Below the pieces are notes generated by a model. It was not told where the DNA came from and did not search any database. It saw only the letters and a program-made list of their open reading frames with translations. Of a stretch of 64,000 nucleotides of DNA, positions 1-7,425 are shown in pieces. The DNA is from Chitinophaga barathri (GTDB lineage: Bacteria > Bacteroidota > Bacteroidia > Chitinophagales > Chitinophagaceae). Where the stretch lies: the NCBI RefSeq assembly GCF_003807585.1, contig NZ_RMBX01000008.1, positions 248,001-312,000 of the forward strand, read 5' to 3'. A program made the translations under genes and the position numbers. Each line of letters begins with the position of its first letter. The first letter of the stretch is position 1.

Positions 1-209
1 GTGGCTGCCGCAAGGTCCAGGTGGCCAGACACGAAGTCTGCATGAAAATGTGTCTCGAAAATATATTTGATGGAGGCGTTCCTTTCATGTGCAAGCTCCA
101 GGTACGGCTCGATGTCTCTCAGCGGATCTATTATAGCGGCTTCCCCTTCGGATTCTATATAATATGCTGCTTCGGATAAGCAACCTGTATACAACTGCTT
201 AATGAACAT
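1..209 (-). CDS. MBL-fold metallo-hydrolase (persulfide dioxygenase/rhodanese type), N-terminal part only
   Basis: The first 69 residues of a protein whose remainder lies outside the window. They read MFIKQLYTGCLSEAAYYIES..., then a IIDP strand and an ETHFHADFVSGH segment. The T-H-x-H-A-D metal-binding motif followed by DFVSGH is characteristic of the ETHE1/BaeB-type beta-lactamase fold, whose members oxidise glutathione persulfide or carry rhodanese domains in sulfide detoxification. Whether rhodanese domains follow cannot be seen. A TAnnTTTG-like element on the same strand (228-235) and a dyad (258-282) lie just upstream. The ArsR gene further upstream ends in its own terminator, so the two are probably separate transcripts. 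Confidence 0.8.
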   Translation of the reverse strand, partial: MFIKQLYTGCLSEAAYYIESEGEAAIIDPLRDIEPYLELAHERNASIKYIFETHFHADFVSGHLDLAAA

Positions 210-227
210 AGTGGTTTTTGATTTTTG

Positions 228-235
228 CAAAAATA
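228..235 (-). promoter_or_regulatory. Bacteroidota -7 element for the MBL-fold gene
   Basis: On the minus strand this reads TATTTTTG, matching the Bacteroidota primary-sigma -7 consensus TAnnTTTG. It lies about 19 bases before the start codon. No TTTG is found at the expected -33 spacing. Confidence 0.4.
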
Positions 236-257
236 CGAAGAAGTTAGGCAATGCGGG

Positions 258-282
258 TTGACGGATGTCAGGGGTCCGTCAA
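258..282. promoter_or_regulatory. Inverted repeat upstream of the MBL-fold gene, possible operator
   Basis: TTGACGGA (258-265) and TCCGTCAA (275-282) form a perfect 8-bp dyad with a 9-base spacer. It sits just upstream of the -7 element of the MBL-fold gene. The neighbouring ArsR protein is an obvious candidate to bind it, but that is inference. Confidence 0.35.
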
Positions 283-316
283 ACTGTTATCCGGTAGGAT
301 AAGGGGATTAAAAGGC

Positions 317-353
317 ATAAAAAAGGCTGTCTTCCCAACAGGAGAAGACAGCC
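317..353 (-). terminator. Intrinsic terminator of the ArsR gene
   Basis: GGCTGTCTTC (325-334) pairs with GAAGACAGCC (344-353). On the minus strand the 10-bp stem is followed by six T, placed about 60 bases after the ArsR stop codon. Confidence 0.85.
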
Positions 354-412
354 AGTTCAGTATGGTGCAGGGCCGCTCTTCCGGCCACTTAAAAGAAAAG
401 ATTGTAGATGGA

Positions 413-772
413 TTATCCCACCAGTTCCTCGACAAACTTAGCTACCTCAGCAATACGTTGCTTGTTGATAGTATAGTGGATAAACTTACCGTCTCTTTCG
501 GTAATCACGATGCCTGCGCGCCTCAGGATGGCCAGGTGCTGGCTTGCTACAGACTGTTCCAAACGCAATTTCACATAGATCTCCGTTACAGTCATGCGCT
601 TATGGTCTTCCAGCAGCTTGATCATTTGCTGGCGCAGTTTGTGGTTGATTGCTCTCAACACCATCGCGGCCTTTTTAACGGCAATGTAATCCAATTTGAT
701 CTGATCTTTTTCATTGTTACCTCTAGAAATAATAAGAGTATTAGAAGAGGTAGTTAATAATTGTTTTTCCAT
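413..772 (-). CDS. ArsR/SmtB-family winged-helix transcriptional regulator
   Basis: A 119-residue protein. Residues 35-110 carry the ArsR-type winged helix: NHKLRQQMIKLLEDHKRMTV, the recognition helix SVASQHLAILRRAGIV, and a wing ending in DGKFIHYTIN. There is no cysteine at all, so it cannot use the metal-thiolate sites of ArsR/SmtB or the disulfide or persulfide switch of BigR/SqrR-type sensors. Its signal is therefore unknown. It begins with about 34 extra residues of low predicted order. It is a single gene with its own terminator, lying next to a sulfur-metabolism-like MBL-fold gene that it may control. Confidence 0.85.
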   Translation of the reverse strand: MEKQLLTTSSNTLIISRGNNEKDQIKLDYIAVKKAAMVLRAINHKLRQQMIKLLEDHKRMTVTEIYVKLRLEQSVASQHLAILRRAGIVITERDGKFIHYTINKQRIAEVAKFVEELVG

Positions 773-1076
773 CGCAAAATAGTTTTAAAAATAAATGAAA
801 TGACAGGGATCAACGGACAGTAAAACGCGACTATTAGACAACAATCACGGATATTGATTATACAAAATTATAATATCTGTCACAATAAAAAAAATTTCTA
901 TACCTTCTTTTTTAATATATAAACCGGAATATGCCTCTTTTTTCCACAATTTGACACTTCTCTGACATTTCCGGGTGCGTTTTACTGTCAATCCTGCCGT
1001 CCACAGATTATAACGCGTTTCAATGCGTAATATGATGCGGCGAAATGCTAAAAATCTGCTAAAAAATTAGAGGATG
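773..1076. other. AT-rich gene-free stretch between tsaB and the ArsR gene
   Basis: About 300 bases without a coding frame of note. On the minus strand a TAATTTTG sequence (863-870) fits the TAnnTTTG consensus, about 90 bases upstream of the ArsR start, and may be part of its promoter. Nothing else is recognised. Confidence 0.4.
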
Positions 1077-1751
1077 TTACGGTTTTCCAGGGGTAAAGAA
1101 GGCTTTGAGATAGTGGGGAGCGAAGTAGGCCACATCCTGAAAATGCTTGCTGGCAAAGGCTTTATCTGCCAGAGGGATCATATGTGCGGCGGAAATCTGA
1201 TATGTGGGAAAAACAGCATTGGTAGGCGATCCTAAAAAAGGCCGCCATTTTGCGGCGCCGTCGCCAAAGAAAAACGCCGTTTTCAGGCCCATATACGCGC
1301 TGAAAGAATCAGGTGCCAGTATCATAGCCTGCGGGGGCATTTCCGCGTGTAATGAGCTGTTATACACCGCCGTGAACACTTCCATGCGGCGGGCGTCTAT
1401 CATCGGTACATAAAATGCATCTTCCTGGTGCTCAGCCTGTAAACCTGATGCCATCATCTGCAAAGTGGAGACTGCGATCAGGGGTTTTTTCCAGGTATAA
1501 CACAATCCTTTCACCGTGGCGGCGCCCACACGCAGACCTGTATACGAACCGGGCCCGGCGCTCACCGCGATGGCGTCCAGCTCTTCGTGGCGGATACCGT
1601 GATTGTTCAGCAGGCGCTGTATAAACAGGCCGATAGTGGCTGCATGATCTTTCTGATCCGCGTTGTGCAGCGTTTCCAGTTCTTTCCCGTCCTGCGATAA
1701 ACAAACGGAGCCAAACGAAGTGGCGGTGTCGATATGTAAAATAAGTGCCAA
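1077..1751 (-). CDS. tsaB: tRNA threonylcarbamoyladenosine biosynthesis protein TsaB
   Basis: A 224-residue protein of the ASKHA fold. TsaB is the non-catalytic partner of TsaD in the t6A37 tRNA modification complex with TsaE. The N-terminus LILHIDTATSFGSV and the loop AVSAGPGSYTGLRVG (about 63-77) are diagnostic, followed by VPMIDARRMEVF. The start is a TTG codon at 1749-1751: no ATG or GTG lies nearby and the LILHIDTA strand is part of the conserved fold. It starts 12 bases after the stop of the upstream 3HCDH-like gene, so the two are probably co-transcribed with RidA. Confidence 0.93.
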   Translation of the reverse strand: MALILHIDTATSFGSVCLSQDGKELETLHNADQKDHAATIGLFIQRLLNNHGIRHEELDAIAVSAGPGSYTGLRVGAATVKGLCYTWKKPLIAVSTLQMMASGLQAEHQEDAFYVPMIDARRMEVFTAVYNSSLHAEMPPQAMILAPDSFSAYMGLKTAFFFGDGAAKWRPFLGSPTNAVFPTYQISAAHMIPLADKAFASKHFQDVAYFAPHYLKAFFTPGKP

Positions 1752-1763
1752 ACGATAATATTT

Positions 1764-2411
1764 TTAAAACGGCAGTGCTTCGTATTCCTCCCGCAAAAGC
1801 GGGGCGGGTTTGTAACGTTCGTTGCCTGTTTCCCGGTAAACGGCCTGCAATACTTCGTATATGTTGCGGATGCCGGCCTTTTTGCTCCATTCAAAAGGGC
1901 CGTAAGGATAGTTCGTGCCCAGTTTCATGGAAATATCTATGTCTTCCCGCGAGGCGGTGCCTTCCGCCGCGGTAAAATATGCTTCGTTGATGATCATGGC
2001 TACTACTCTTGGCGTAACCATTCCCGTGGCGGCCCTGACAGTTTCGTATGCCCAGCCCAGTGTTTTCATCAGCGCCTCCAGTGCCGGGGCTTCGCCCGCG
2101 GCGGACAATGCTGTTTCCAGCGGGCTCATGCCGATAAAACCAAGCAGCCAGTTCACGCCGTAAATATGAGGATATTGCTCCCATACCGACGGCGAGGTTT
2201 TCACCAGGCAGCCCAGCACGGGCACTTCCGGCTTCATGGAGTACAACATGAGATTTTCAGGCCGCTCGTCCAGGGAGAGGTCTATCACCACATCGGTTTC
2301 ACCACGGATAAGCTGCAGTTCGGGTTCCCACACACAATTGTGGCCGTCAGTATTCCTGGTGGCCTGAAACTCTTCCCATCGCCGGGCGTCGCCTGTTATG
2401 AGAATATCCAT
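1764..2411 (-). CDS. 3-hydroxyacyl-CoA dehydrogenase-like protein with reduced N-terminal domain
   Basis: A 215-residue protein. Residues about 125-200 match the C-terminal helical domain of 3-hydroxyacyl-CoA dehydrogenases: VTPRVVAMIINEAYFTAAEG, DIDISMKLGTNYPYGPFEW and a terminal IYEVLQAVY helix. The N-terminal half begins MDILITGD but has no GxGxxG dinucleotide-binding loop and is far shorter than the usual roughly 190-residue Rossmann domain. NAD binding and dehydrogenase activity are therefore doubtful. It lies between ridA and tsaB, 4 and 12 bases away, implying one operon. The exact role is unknown. Confidence 0.75.
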   Translation of the reverse strand: MDILITGDARRWEEFQATRNTDGHNCVWEPELQLIRGETDVVIDLSLDERPENLMLYSMKPEVPVLGCLVKTSPSVWEQYPHIYGVNWLLGFIGMSPLETALSAAGEAPALEALMKTLGWAYETVRAATGMVTPRVVAMIINEAYFTAAEGTASREDIDISMKLGTNYPYGPFEWSKKAGIRNIYEVLQAVYRETGNERYKPAPLLREEYEALPF

Positions 2412-2415
2412 AGGT

Positions 2416-2796
2416 TTATTTAACTGCGATCATGGAAATCTCAACATTCACGCCTTTGGGCAAAGCAGCCACCTGCACGGTTTCCCGGGCGGGGAAGTAG
2501 CCGGAAAAATACTTGCCGTACACTTCGTTGATCTGTGAAAAATCATCCATGTTCATGATAAAAATGGTGCTTTTCACTACATCGGAAAAGTCCATGCCGG
2601 CTTCGGTGAGGATATTCCGCAGGTTCTGCATCACGCGGTGCGTTTCGGTGATGATATCATCTTTTTCCAGCTGCCCGCTTTCAGGGTTCAGGGCAATCTG
2701 GCCTGAAATAAAAAGCATACTGCCGGCTTTGATGGCCTGGTTATACGGTCCGATAGGCGCCGGGGCATTGTTTGTGTTGATGATCTGTTTTTCCAT
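2416..2796 (-). CDS. ridA: RidA family reactive imine/enamine deaminase
   Basis: A 126-residue RidA/YjgF protein. Members hydrolyse reactive 2-aminoacrylate and related enamines released by PLP enzymes. Visible family features are NTNNAPAPIGPYNQAIKAG near the N-terminus, LFISGQIALNPESG, TEAGMDFSDVVKSTIF, and VQVAALPKGVNVEISMIAVK at the end, which includes the PxxxxVEI element near the conserved active site. The ATG at 2794-2796 (MEKQII) is preferred over an in-frame TTG three codons earlier. It is first in a tight run with the 3HCDH-like gene and tsaB. Confidence 0.93.
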   Translation of the reverse strand: MEKQIINTNNAPAPIGPYNQAIKAGSMLFISGQIALNPESGQLEKDDIITETHRVMQNLRNILTEAGMDFSDVVKSTIFIMNMDDFSQINEVYGKYFSGYFPARETVQVAALPKGVNVEISMIAVK

Positions 2797-2895
2797 ATGC
2801 GGCAAAAATAAGATTTTAGATACGCAAATTCCTTATATTAGCATTATAGTGTCAACCAAAGAAGTACCATATCCCGCAACATTATCTTTCCGATT

Positions 2896-3711
2896 ATGTA
2901 TGTCAAAACCCTGAATGGTCTTTCGTTAAATGGCGCCTGGAAGATGCAGATCAGCTTGTACGCGGGCTGGATTGCGGGCGCTGGCCTTCTCTACTTGTTT
3001 ACCGGGAGCAACATCTTGCTGTACTCCTCGTTACTCGTCACTATCTACCTCCTGAGCGGCGTCAGCGTCATCCTTTGTACGCTGATCAACAAAAAAGATA
3101 ATTTCCGCCTCATCCCGAAGATCAATATTTCTGTTGAAACCTTTCTGCTGGCTTTTTCCATGGCGCTTGCGCTGGTCATGGTGAAAGACGGGCTGGGATA
3201 CCTGCTCCCCTTCCCCACCTGGCCGGAGCTTTCTTTTACCTCCATTCATACCGGTTCCGGTTATGCGATCATTGTTTCCGTGATGCTGGCGGCTTTTATG
3301 GAAGAGTTGCTTTTCCGCGGTATTATGATGGAAGCGCTGATGCAAAGATATTCCGGTGGCGTGGCGCTGCTGCAAAGCTCGCTGCTTTTTATGCTCGCCC
3401 ACCCCGACCCTGCGCAGATGCCCGGTACTTTCCTCCTGGGGCTGCTCACCGGCTTTTTTTATCTCCGCCTCCGCGACCTCTGCTCCTGTTTCCTCATCCA
3501 CCTCACCCATAACGTCGCCACCGCCCTGCTTATTTCCGCGGGCACCTTCCAGTTCATGGCCGCTTCGCCGGTCATGTACCTGATGATCATCGCGGGATGT
3601 ATCGTGGTGCTCACGGCCGGTTATTTTATGGTCATGAAACTTAAACCGGCAAGCGTCATTAAACCGCTGCCGGAAAAGATCCGCCCAAAGGCCATGTTAC
3701 TTACCAAATAA
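2896..3711 (+). CDS. CPBP family intramembrane glutamic endopeptidase
   Basis: A 271-residue multi-pass membrane protein of the CAAX-protease/bacteriocin-processing (ABI) family. The catalytic motif EExxxR is present as E136-E137-LLF-R141. Histidine motifs follow in MLAHPDP (about 170) and HLTHNVATALL (about 205), both in predicted membrane helices. About seven hydrophobic helices are visible. The substrate is unknown. Family members process prenylated proteins, bacteriocins or membrane regulators. Its last 15 bases overlap the 3' end of the convergent L,D-transpeptidase gene, so the two transcripts are antisense at their ends. Confidence 0.88.
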   Translation: MYVKTLNGLSLNGAWKMQISLYAGWIAGAGLLYLFTGSNILLYSSLLVTIYLLSGVSVILCTLINKKDNFRLIPKINISVETFLLAFSMALALVMVKDGLGYLLPFPTWPELSFTSIHTGSGYAIIVSVMLAAFMEELLFRGIMMEALMQRYSGGVALLQSSLLFMLAHPDPAQMPGTFLLGLLTGFFYLRLRDLCSCFLIHLTHNVATALLISAGTFQFMAASPVMYLMIIAGCIVVLTAGYFMVMKLKPASVIKPLPEKIRPKAMLLTK

Positions 3712-5316
3712 GAGCTTCGCCAGTTTGGCGTCGTGGCCGTATACGTCGTCACGGAAGTTGAGGCGGCCCTGGCTGTCCACCCAGGCGGTGAAATACCCGA
3801 TATACACCGGGAGTTTGGTTTTCAGCGTCACATACTTTTCTTTCCCTGCGTTCATCGCGGCGTCTATTTTCTGTTCCGTCCAGCTGGAATCTTTACGCAG
3901 TACCCACTGTGCGAGATGTTTGGGTTCCGCTACGCGGATGCAGCCGTGGCTGAAGGAACGTTTTGTTTCGTTGAACAGTCCTTTGGACGGGGTATCGTGC
4001 AGGTAAATGTTGTATTCGTTCGGAAAAAGGAATTTCACTTTGCCGAGGGAATTGCTCGGGCCCGGCTTCTGCCTTACAGAAATATTGTTGCCGCTGCCGG
4101 TCATTTCCATGTTGTGGCGCGCCAGGTAGGCTTTGCCGCTGCGGCGGATGCCCGGCAGTACTTCTTTTTTCAGGATACCAGGCGGTACATTCCAGTAGGG
4201 GCTGAATACCACGTATTGCATTTCCTTGCTGAAAATTACCGTGCTGGCGCCGGGTGTGCCCACCACTACGTTGCAGCTCCAGGCAAGTTTGCCATCTTCA
4301 TATGCGTGCAGCCGGAATTCGGGGATATTTACAAGCAGGTAATCCGTCGTTACTTCCACGGGTACCCAGCGGAGGCGCTCCATGTTCAGCAGCAGCTGCT
4401 GCATATAGTGTTCCGTCGGGCGGTTGAGGGCGTCCACGGTCTGCTGGCGGATGATGCCATCGGGTTTCTGTCCCATGCGGGTTTGATAGTTTCGCAGGGC
4501 GGAATCCAGCAGGGGAGTGAATTTCGTGGTGGTATCGTTTTCCTTGTAATCGCCCCAGATAGTCAGCCGTTTTTTTACGGCGGCGATCACGTCAGAGGAG
4601 TCGCCGGATTTGAATGTTTTCTTTTTATCCGCCAGCCTGATGGAATCATGCTGCGGGTGTTTTTTCACCAGTTCGCCTACTTTGGTGAGCTCATCGCGGA
4701 GGAGCTTATACTGGCGGTTCACCGGCTCGTCGGACGCCAGGGCGCGTTTCGGGTAGCGGATGATGGAATCCAGCAGGCTTTCCACATTGATCTTCTTTCG
4801 GGGAATGAACCATTCCAGGTCTTTGGCATCCTTCGTCATGCCGCCCCATACTTTGTTCGCATATACGAAAAACTGCCCGGTGAGGCTCAGCTCTGCTATG
4901 GAGATGAGGGTATCCTGCCGGTTGAGGCTGTCGCCCATCAGCGCGATGGAATCATACAGGGCGTTTACCCGGCTTTTATTCAGCACACTATCTTTGATGC
5001 CGCTTTCTTCGTCCTGCCGCATCATGTTCAGCAGGCCGCCCGCCTGTTCCGTGATCCCTTCTTCGTTGATCCAGGCGTAGTGGAAGTCGCGTTTGCGGTA
5101 AAACTCTTTGATCAGGTCCGTATAGGGCGCAAATTCCGCATGCCGTGCCAGGAAGTCGCCAACCTGGTTGCTGTCCAGCGACTGGGCAATATATTCCTGT
5201 TTGGTGTAGTGGGTGGTGTCCCTGTTGATGGCTTCGGATTTTCCGGATCTGCCACCCTGTTTACAGGCGGCGAAAGCGAGGATAACGAGTACGGGCAGCA
5301 GATAATTTTTCAGCAT
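3697..5316 (-). CDS. YcbB/LdtD-type L,D-transpeptidase lipoprotein with peptidoglycan-binding domain
   Basis: A 539-residue cell-envelope enzyme that forms 3-3 cross-links or attaches proteins to peptidoglycan. Starting at the ATG at 5314-5316 gives a lipoprotein signal (MLKNYLLPVLVILAFAACK). Upstream in-frame codons would bury this signal, so the longer frame is rejected. A long helical scaffold follows, then a PG-binding-like segment (DSSDVIAAVKKRLTIWGD... QKPDGIIRQQTVDALN), then the YkuD domain with PNEYNIYLHDTPSKGLF and the catalytic SHGCIRV. The architecture (scaffold, PG-binding, YkuD) is that of the E. coli YcbB family. A hairpin (5386-5421) separates it from rng upstream. Confidence 0.9.
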   Translation of the reverse strand: MLKNYLLPVLVILAFAACKQGGRSGKSEAINRDTTHYTKQEYIAQSLDSNQVGDFLARHAEFAPYTDLIKEFYRKRDFHYAWINEEGITEQAGGLLNMMRQDEESGIKDSVLNKSRVNALYDSIALMGDSLNRQDTLISIAELSLTGQFFVYANKVWGGMTKDAKDLEWFIPRKKINVESLLDSIIRYPKRALASDEPVNRQYKLLRDELTKVGELVKKHPQHDSIRLADKKKTFKSGDSSDVIAAVKKRLTIWGDYKENDTTTKFTPLLDSALRNYQTRMGQKPDGIIRQQTVDALNRPTEHYMQQLLLNMERLRWVPVEVTTDYLLVNIPEFRLHAYEDGKLAWSCNVVVGTPGASTVIFSKEMQYVVFSPYWNVPPGILKKEVLPGIRRSGKAYLARHNMEMTGSGNNISVRQKPGPSNSLGKVKFLFPNEYNIYLHDTPSKGLFNETKRSFSHGCIRVAEPKHLAQWVLRKDSSWTEQKIDAAMNAGKEKYVTLKTKLPVYIGYFTAWVDSQGRLNFRDDVYGHDAKLAKLLFGK

Positions 5317-5385
5317 AGCACAGAACGGTTTACGAGGTATAACAATTGAATACCGGGTATGTTGCGTTAGGAAAGCAACAATCAT

Positions 5386-5421
5386 GCAAAAGGGCCTACT
5401 GTTTTTCCAGTAAGCCCTTTG
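5386..5421 (-). terminator. Hairpin after RNase G gene
   Basis: AAAGGGC and GCCCTTT arms with an inner CTGTTTTTCCAG stem lie 13-50 bases after the rng stop codon on the minus strand. The T run is only four bases, so this is a weak intrinsic terminator or a 3'-end stem. Confidence 0.6.
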
Positions 5422-5433
5422 CAATATCTTTTT

Positions 5434-6984
5434 TTACAATTTGATTTCTTCGTCGTTGGCATCAAAGAAGTGGTATTCCGTAAGATGATAATTGGAATCC
5501 GCTTTGAGTTTGATCCATTTTTTGTGGGCGAAGTACCATTTCCACTGCCGGCTGCGCATGAACCAGCCTTTGTTGAGGAAGGCGTACAGTATCGGGTGTA
5601 CGCGGATGGTGAGGCCTTTGTGCTGGTGATTGAGGAGATACAGGAGGTTCTTCTCGATGTCTTCGACAATGAGCATGGAAGCGCCGATCTTGCCGGTGCC
5701 TTTGCAGGCCGGGCAATCTTCCGCAACGGAAATGGTGATCTCCGGTTTCACGCGCTGGCGGGTGATCTGCATCAGGCCGAACTTGGAAATGGGCAGGATG
5801 GTATGTTTTGCCCGGTCCGGCGCCATGAATTTTTCCATGGCTTCGTACACCGTTTTTTTGTTCTCCGGCAGTTTCATATCGATGAAGTCGATGATGATGA
5901 TGCCGCCCAGGTCGCGGAGCCTTAGCTGGCGTGCGATCTCGGCCGCCGCTTCCAGGTTGGAGGCGAGGGCGTTCTGTTCCTGGTTGTTGCTGGAGCTTTT
6001 ATAGCCGCTGTTCACGTCTATGACGTGCAGGGCTTCGGTGGCTTCGATGATGAGATAGACCCCGCTGTCCAGGTTCACGGTTTTGCCGAAAGATGCTTTC
6101 ACCTGGCGGGTGACGCCGAAGTGATCGAAGATGGGAGCGCCGTTGTGGTAATAGGTAACAATGTCCTGCTTTTCCGGCGCGATCTTCTGGATATACGTCT
6201 TGGTGTCCGTATAAATATTTTTATCGTTGATGACGATGCGGTTAAAGCTCTCGTTCAACAGGTCGCGCAGGATGCTGGTTGTTTTGGTCTGTTCGCTCAG
6301 TATTTTTTGCGGGGCCTGGCCGTTTCGCAGGTTTTCCTGGATGGTTTTCCAGGTGCTGACGAGGGTGGTCAGGTCTTCGTGTAGTTCGGCGGTCTTTTTT
6401 CCTTCGGCGGCGGTACGTACGATCACTCCAAAATTGGGCGGTTTGATGGCCTCAACGATCTTCTGTAGTCTTTTCCTTTCTTCCGATGAGTGTATCTTTT
6501 TGGATACGGCTACAATATTGTTGAAAGGGGTGATAACGATGAAGCGCCCCGGGAGCGATATTTCGCAGCTGAGCCTGGGGCCTTTGGAAGAAATGGGTTC
6601 TTTTAGGATCTGTACGAGGATGTTGGGTTTTCCGCCGAGCACTTCGGTGATCTTACCTGTTTTTACGATTTCCGGTTCATTCTTGAACTTTCCGAAATCG
6701 AAGGTCTCTGACTTGTCCGAGATGGATTGTTGGGTGAACTTTAAGAGTGACCGGATGTAGGGGCTGAGGTCCGTATAGTGCAGGAAGGCGTCTTTTTCGA
6801 AGCCAACATCTACAAAGGCCGCGTTCAGGCCGGGAATGAGTTTCTTTACTTTGCCCAAATAAAGGTCGCCCACCGCAAAATTAGGGTTACCGCTTTCATG
6901 ATGCAGCTCCACTAATTTTTTATCTTCCAGCAATGCTATTTCTACACCGGATGGTGCTGCATTTATAATCAATTCCTTATTCAA
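5434..6984 (-). CDS. rng: Ribonuclease G (RNase E/G family)
   Basis: A 516-residue RNase E/G family endoribonuclease, which matures rRNA 5' ends and decays mRNA. Visible are the S1 domain (NPNFAVGDLYLGKVKKLIPG... AAFVDVGFEKDAFLHYTDL, residues 33-75), the DNase I-like catalytic region with IDVNSGYKSS and GGIIIIDFIDM, and the Zn-link CPACKGTGKIG (about 434-444). An arginine-rich RNase E scaffold is absent, and the length fits RNase G. The start is TTG at 6982-6984, giving MNKELIINA, typical of Bacteroidota homologues; no ATG is nearby. Downstream of the HU/TPR/mini-protein genes on the same strand. Confidence 0.93.
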   Translation of the reverse strand: MNKELIINAAPSGVEIALLEDKKLVELHHESGNPNFAVGDLYLGKVKKLIPGLNAAFVDVGFEKDAFLHYTDLSPYIRSLLKFTQQSISDKSETFDFGKFKNEPEIVKTGKITEVLGGKPNILVQILKEPISSKGPRLSCEISLPGRFIVITPFNNIVAVSKKIHSSEERKRLQKIVEAIKPPNFGVIVRTAAEGKKTAELHEDLTTLVSTWKTIQENLRNGQAPQKILSEQTKTTSILRDLLNESFNRIVINDKNIYTDTKTYIQKIAPEKQDIVTYYHNGAPIFDHFGVTRQVKASFGKTVNLDSGVYLIIEATEALHVIDVNSGYKSSSNNQEQNALASNLEAAAEIARQLRLRDLGGIIIIDFIDMKLPENKKTVYEAMEKFMAPDRAKHTILPISKFGLMQITRQRVKPEITISVAEDCPACKGTGKIGASMLIVEDIEKNLLYLLNHQHKGLTIRVHPILYAFLNKGWFMRSRQWKWYFAHKKWIKLKADSNYHLTEYHFFDANDEEIKL

Positions 6985-7297
6985 GCGTCAAAATTTTATC
7001 CATAAATACTTCACTTTAGTGCACCCGCAGTGTTAACACGGGAATACAACATGCCCAAATGAGAGGCCGGGGTCTGGGACCGGCGATTCACTACGAGGAG
7101 AGGATTGTGCAAAGGGTTCTAGTGATATACAGGATAAGTTCCGGAATCTGTAGGCCGAACTACGAAAACAACCTGCATGACTTTAGCAATTTAACAATTA
7201 AAGCTAAAATCATGCAGGATCGTCTAAAAAAATTTATCGTGTCGGGCCCTACCGTCTACTTATACCTGTTAGTATAAATGGCGGGGAAACAGGAGAA
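6985..7297. other. Gene-free stretch upstream of rng with a long hairpin
   Basis: About 310 bases between rng and the AURKAIP1/COX24-like gene. The only striking element is the 7172-7218 stem. No exact TAnnTTTG promoter for rng was found. A 72-codon open frame on the plus strand (7059-7277) has no protein-like features and is not called. Confidence 0.5.
7172..7218. terminator. Long hairpin, probably 3' end of the COX24-like gene transcript
   Basis: CCTGCATGA-C-TTTAGC (7172-7187) pairs with GCTAAA-A-TCATGCAGG (7203-7218): 15 base pairs interrupted by one mismatch, with a 15-base AT-rich loop. It lies 80 bases after the stop of the mini-protein gene on the minus strand and is followed there by TTGTTTTC. 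It could terminate that transcript or act as a processing site upstream of rng. Confidence 0.5.
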
Positions 7298-7393
7298 TTA
7301 TTTCTTACCTTTCTTATGACGGTTTTTTCTCAACCTTTTTTTGCGTTTGTGGGTTGCGATTTTATGTCTTTTTCTTTTCTTTCCGCAGGGCAT
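7298..7393 (-). CDS. AURKAIP1/COX24-domain mini-protein (mS38-like, ribosome-associated)
   Basis: A 31-residue, extremely basic protein: MPCGKKRKRHKIATHKRKKR followed by LRKNRHKKGKK. The HKxxTHKRKKRLRKNRHK core is the AURKAIP1/COX24 signature, known from mitoribosomal protein mS38 and from tiny conserved proteins of Bacteroidota. A role as a ribosomal or ribosome-associated protein is inferred from that family. The start is the ATG at 7391-7393. It lies 32 bases downstream of the TPR gene, in the run HU, TPR protein, mini-protein, RNase G, a grouping with a translation and RNA flavour. Confidence 0.85.
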   Translation of the reverse strand: MPCGKKRKRHKIATHKRKKRLRKNRHKKGKK

Positions 7394-7425
7394 ACCTTTT
7401 TTTGTTTTTAATGTTTTATAATATA

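Noticed and set aside
3733-5349. A 538-codon open frame on the plus strand
   Set aside because: It is the shadow of the L,D-transpeptidase gene.
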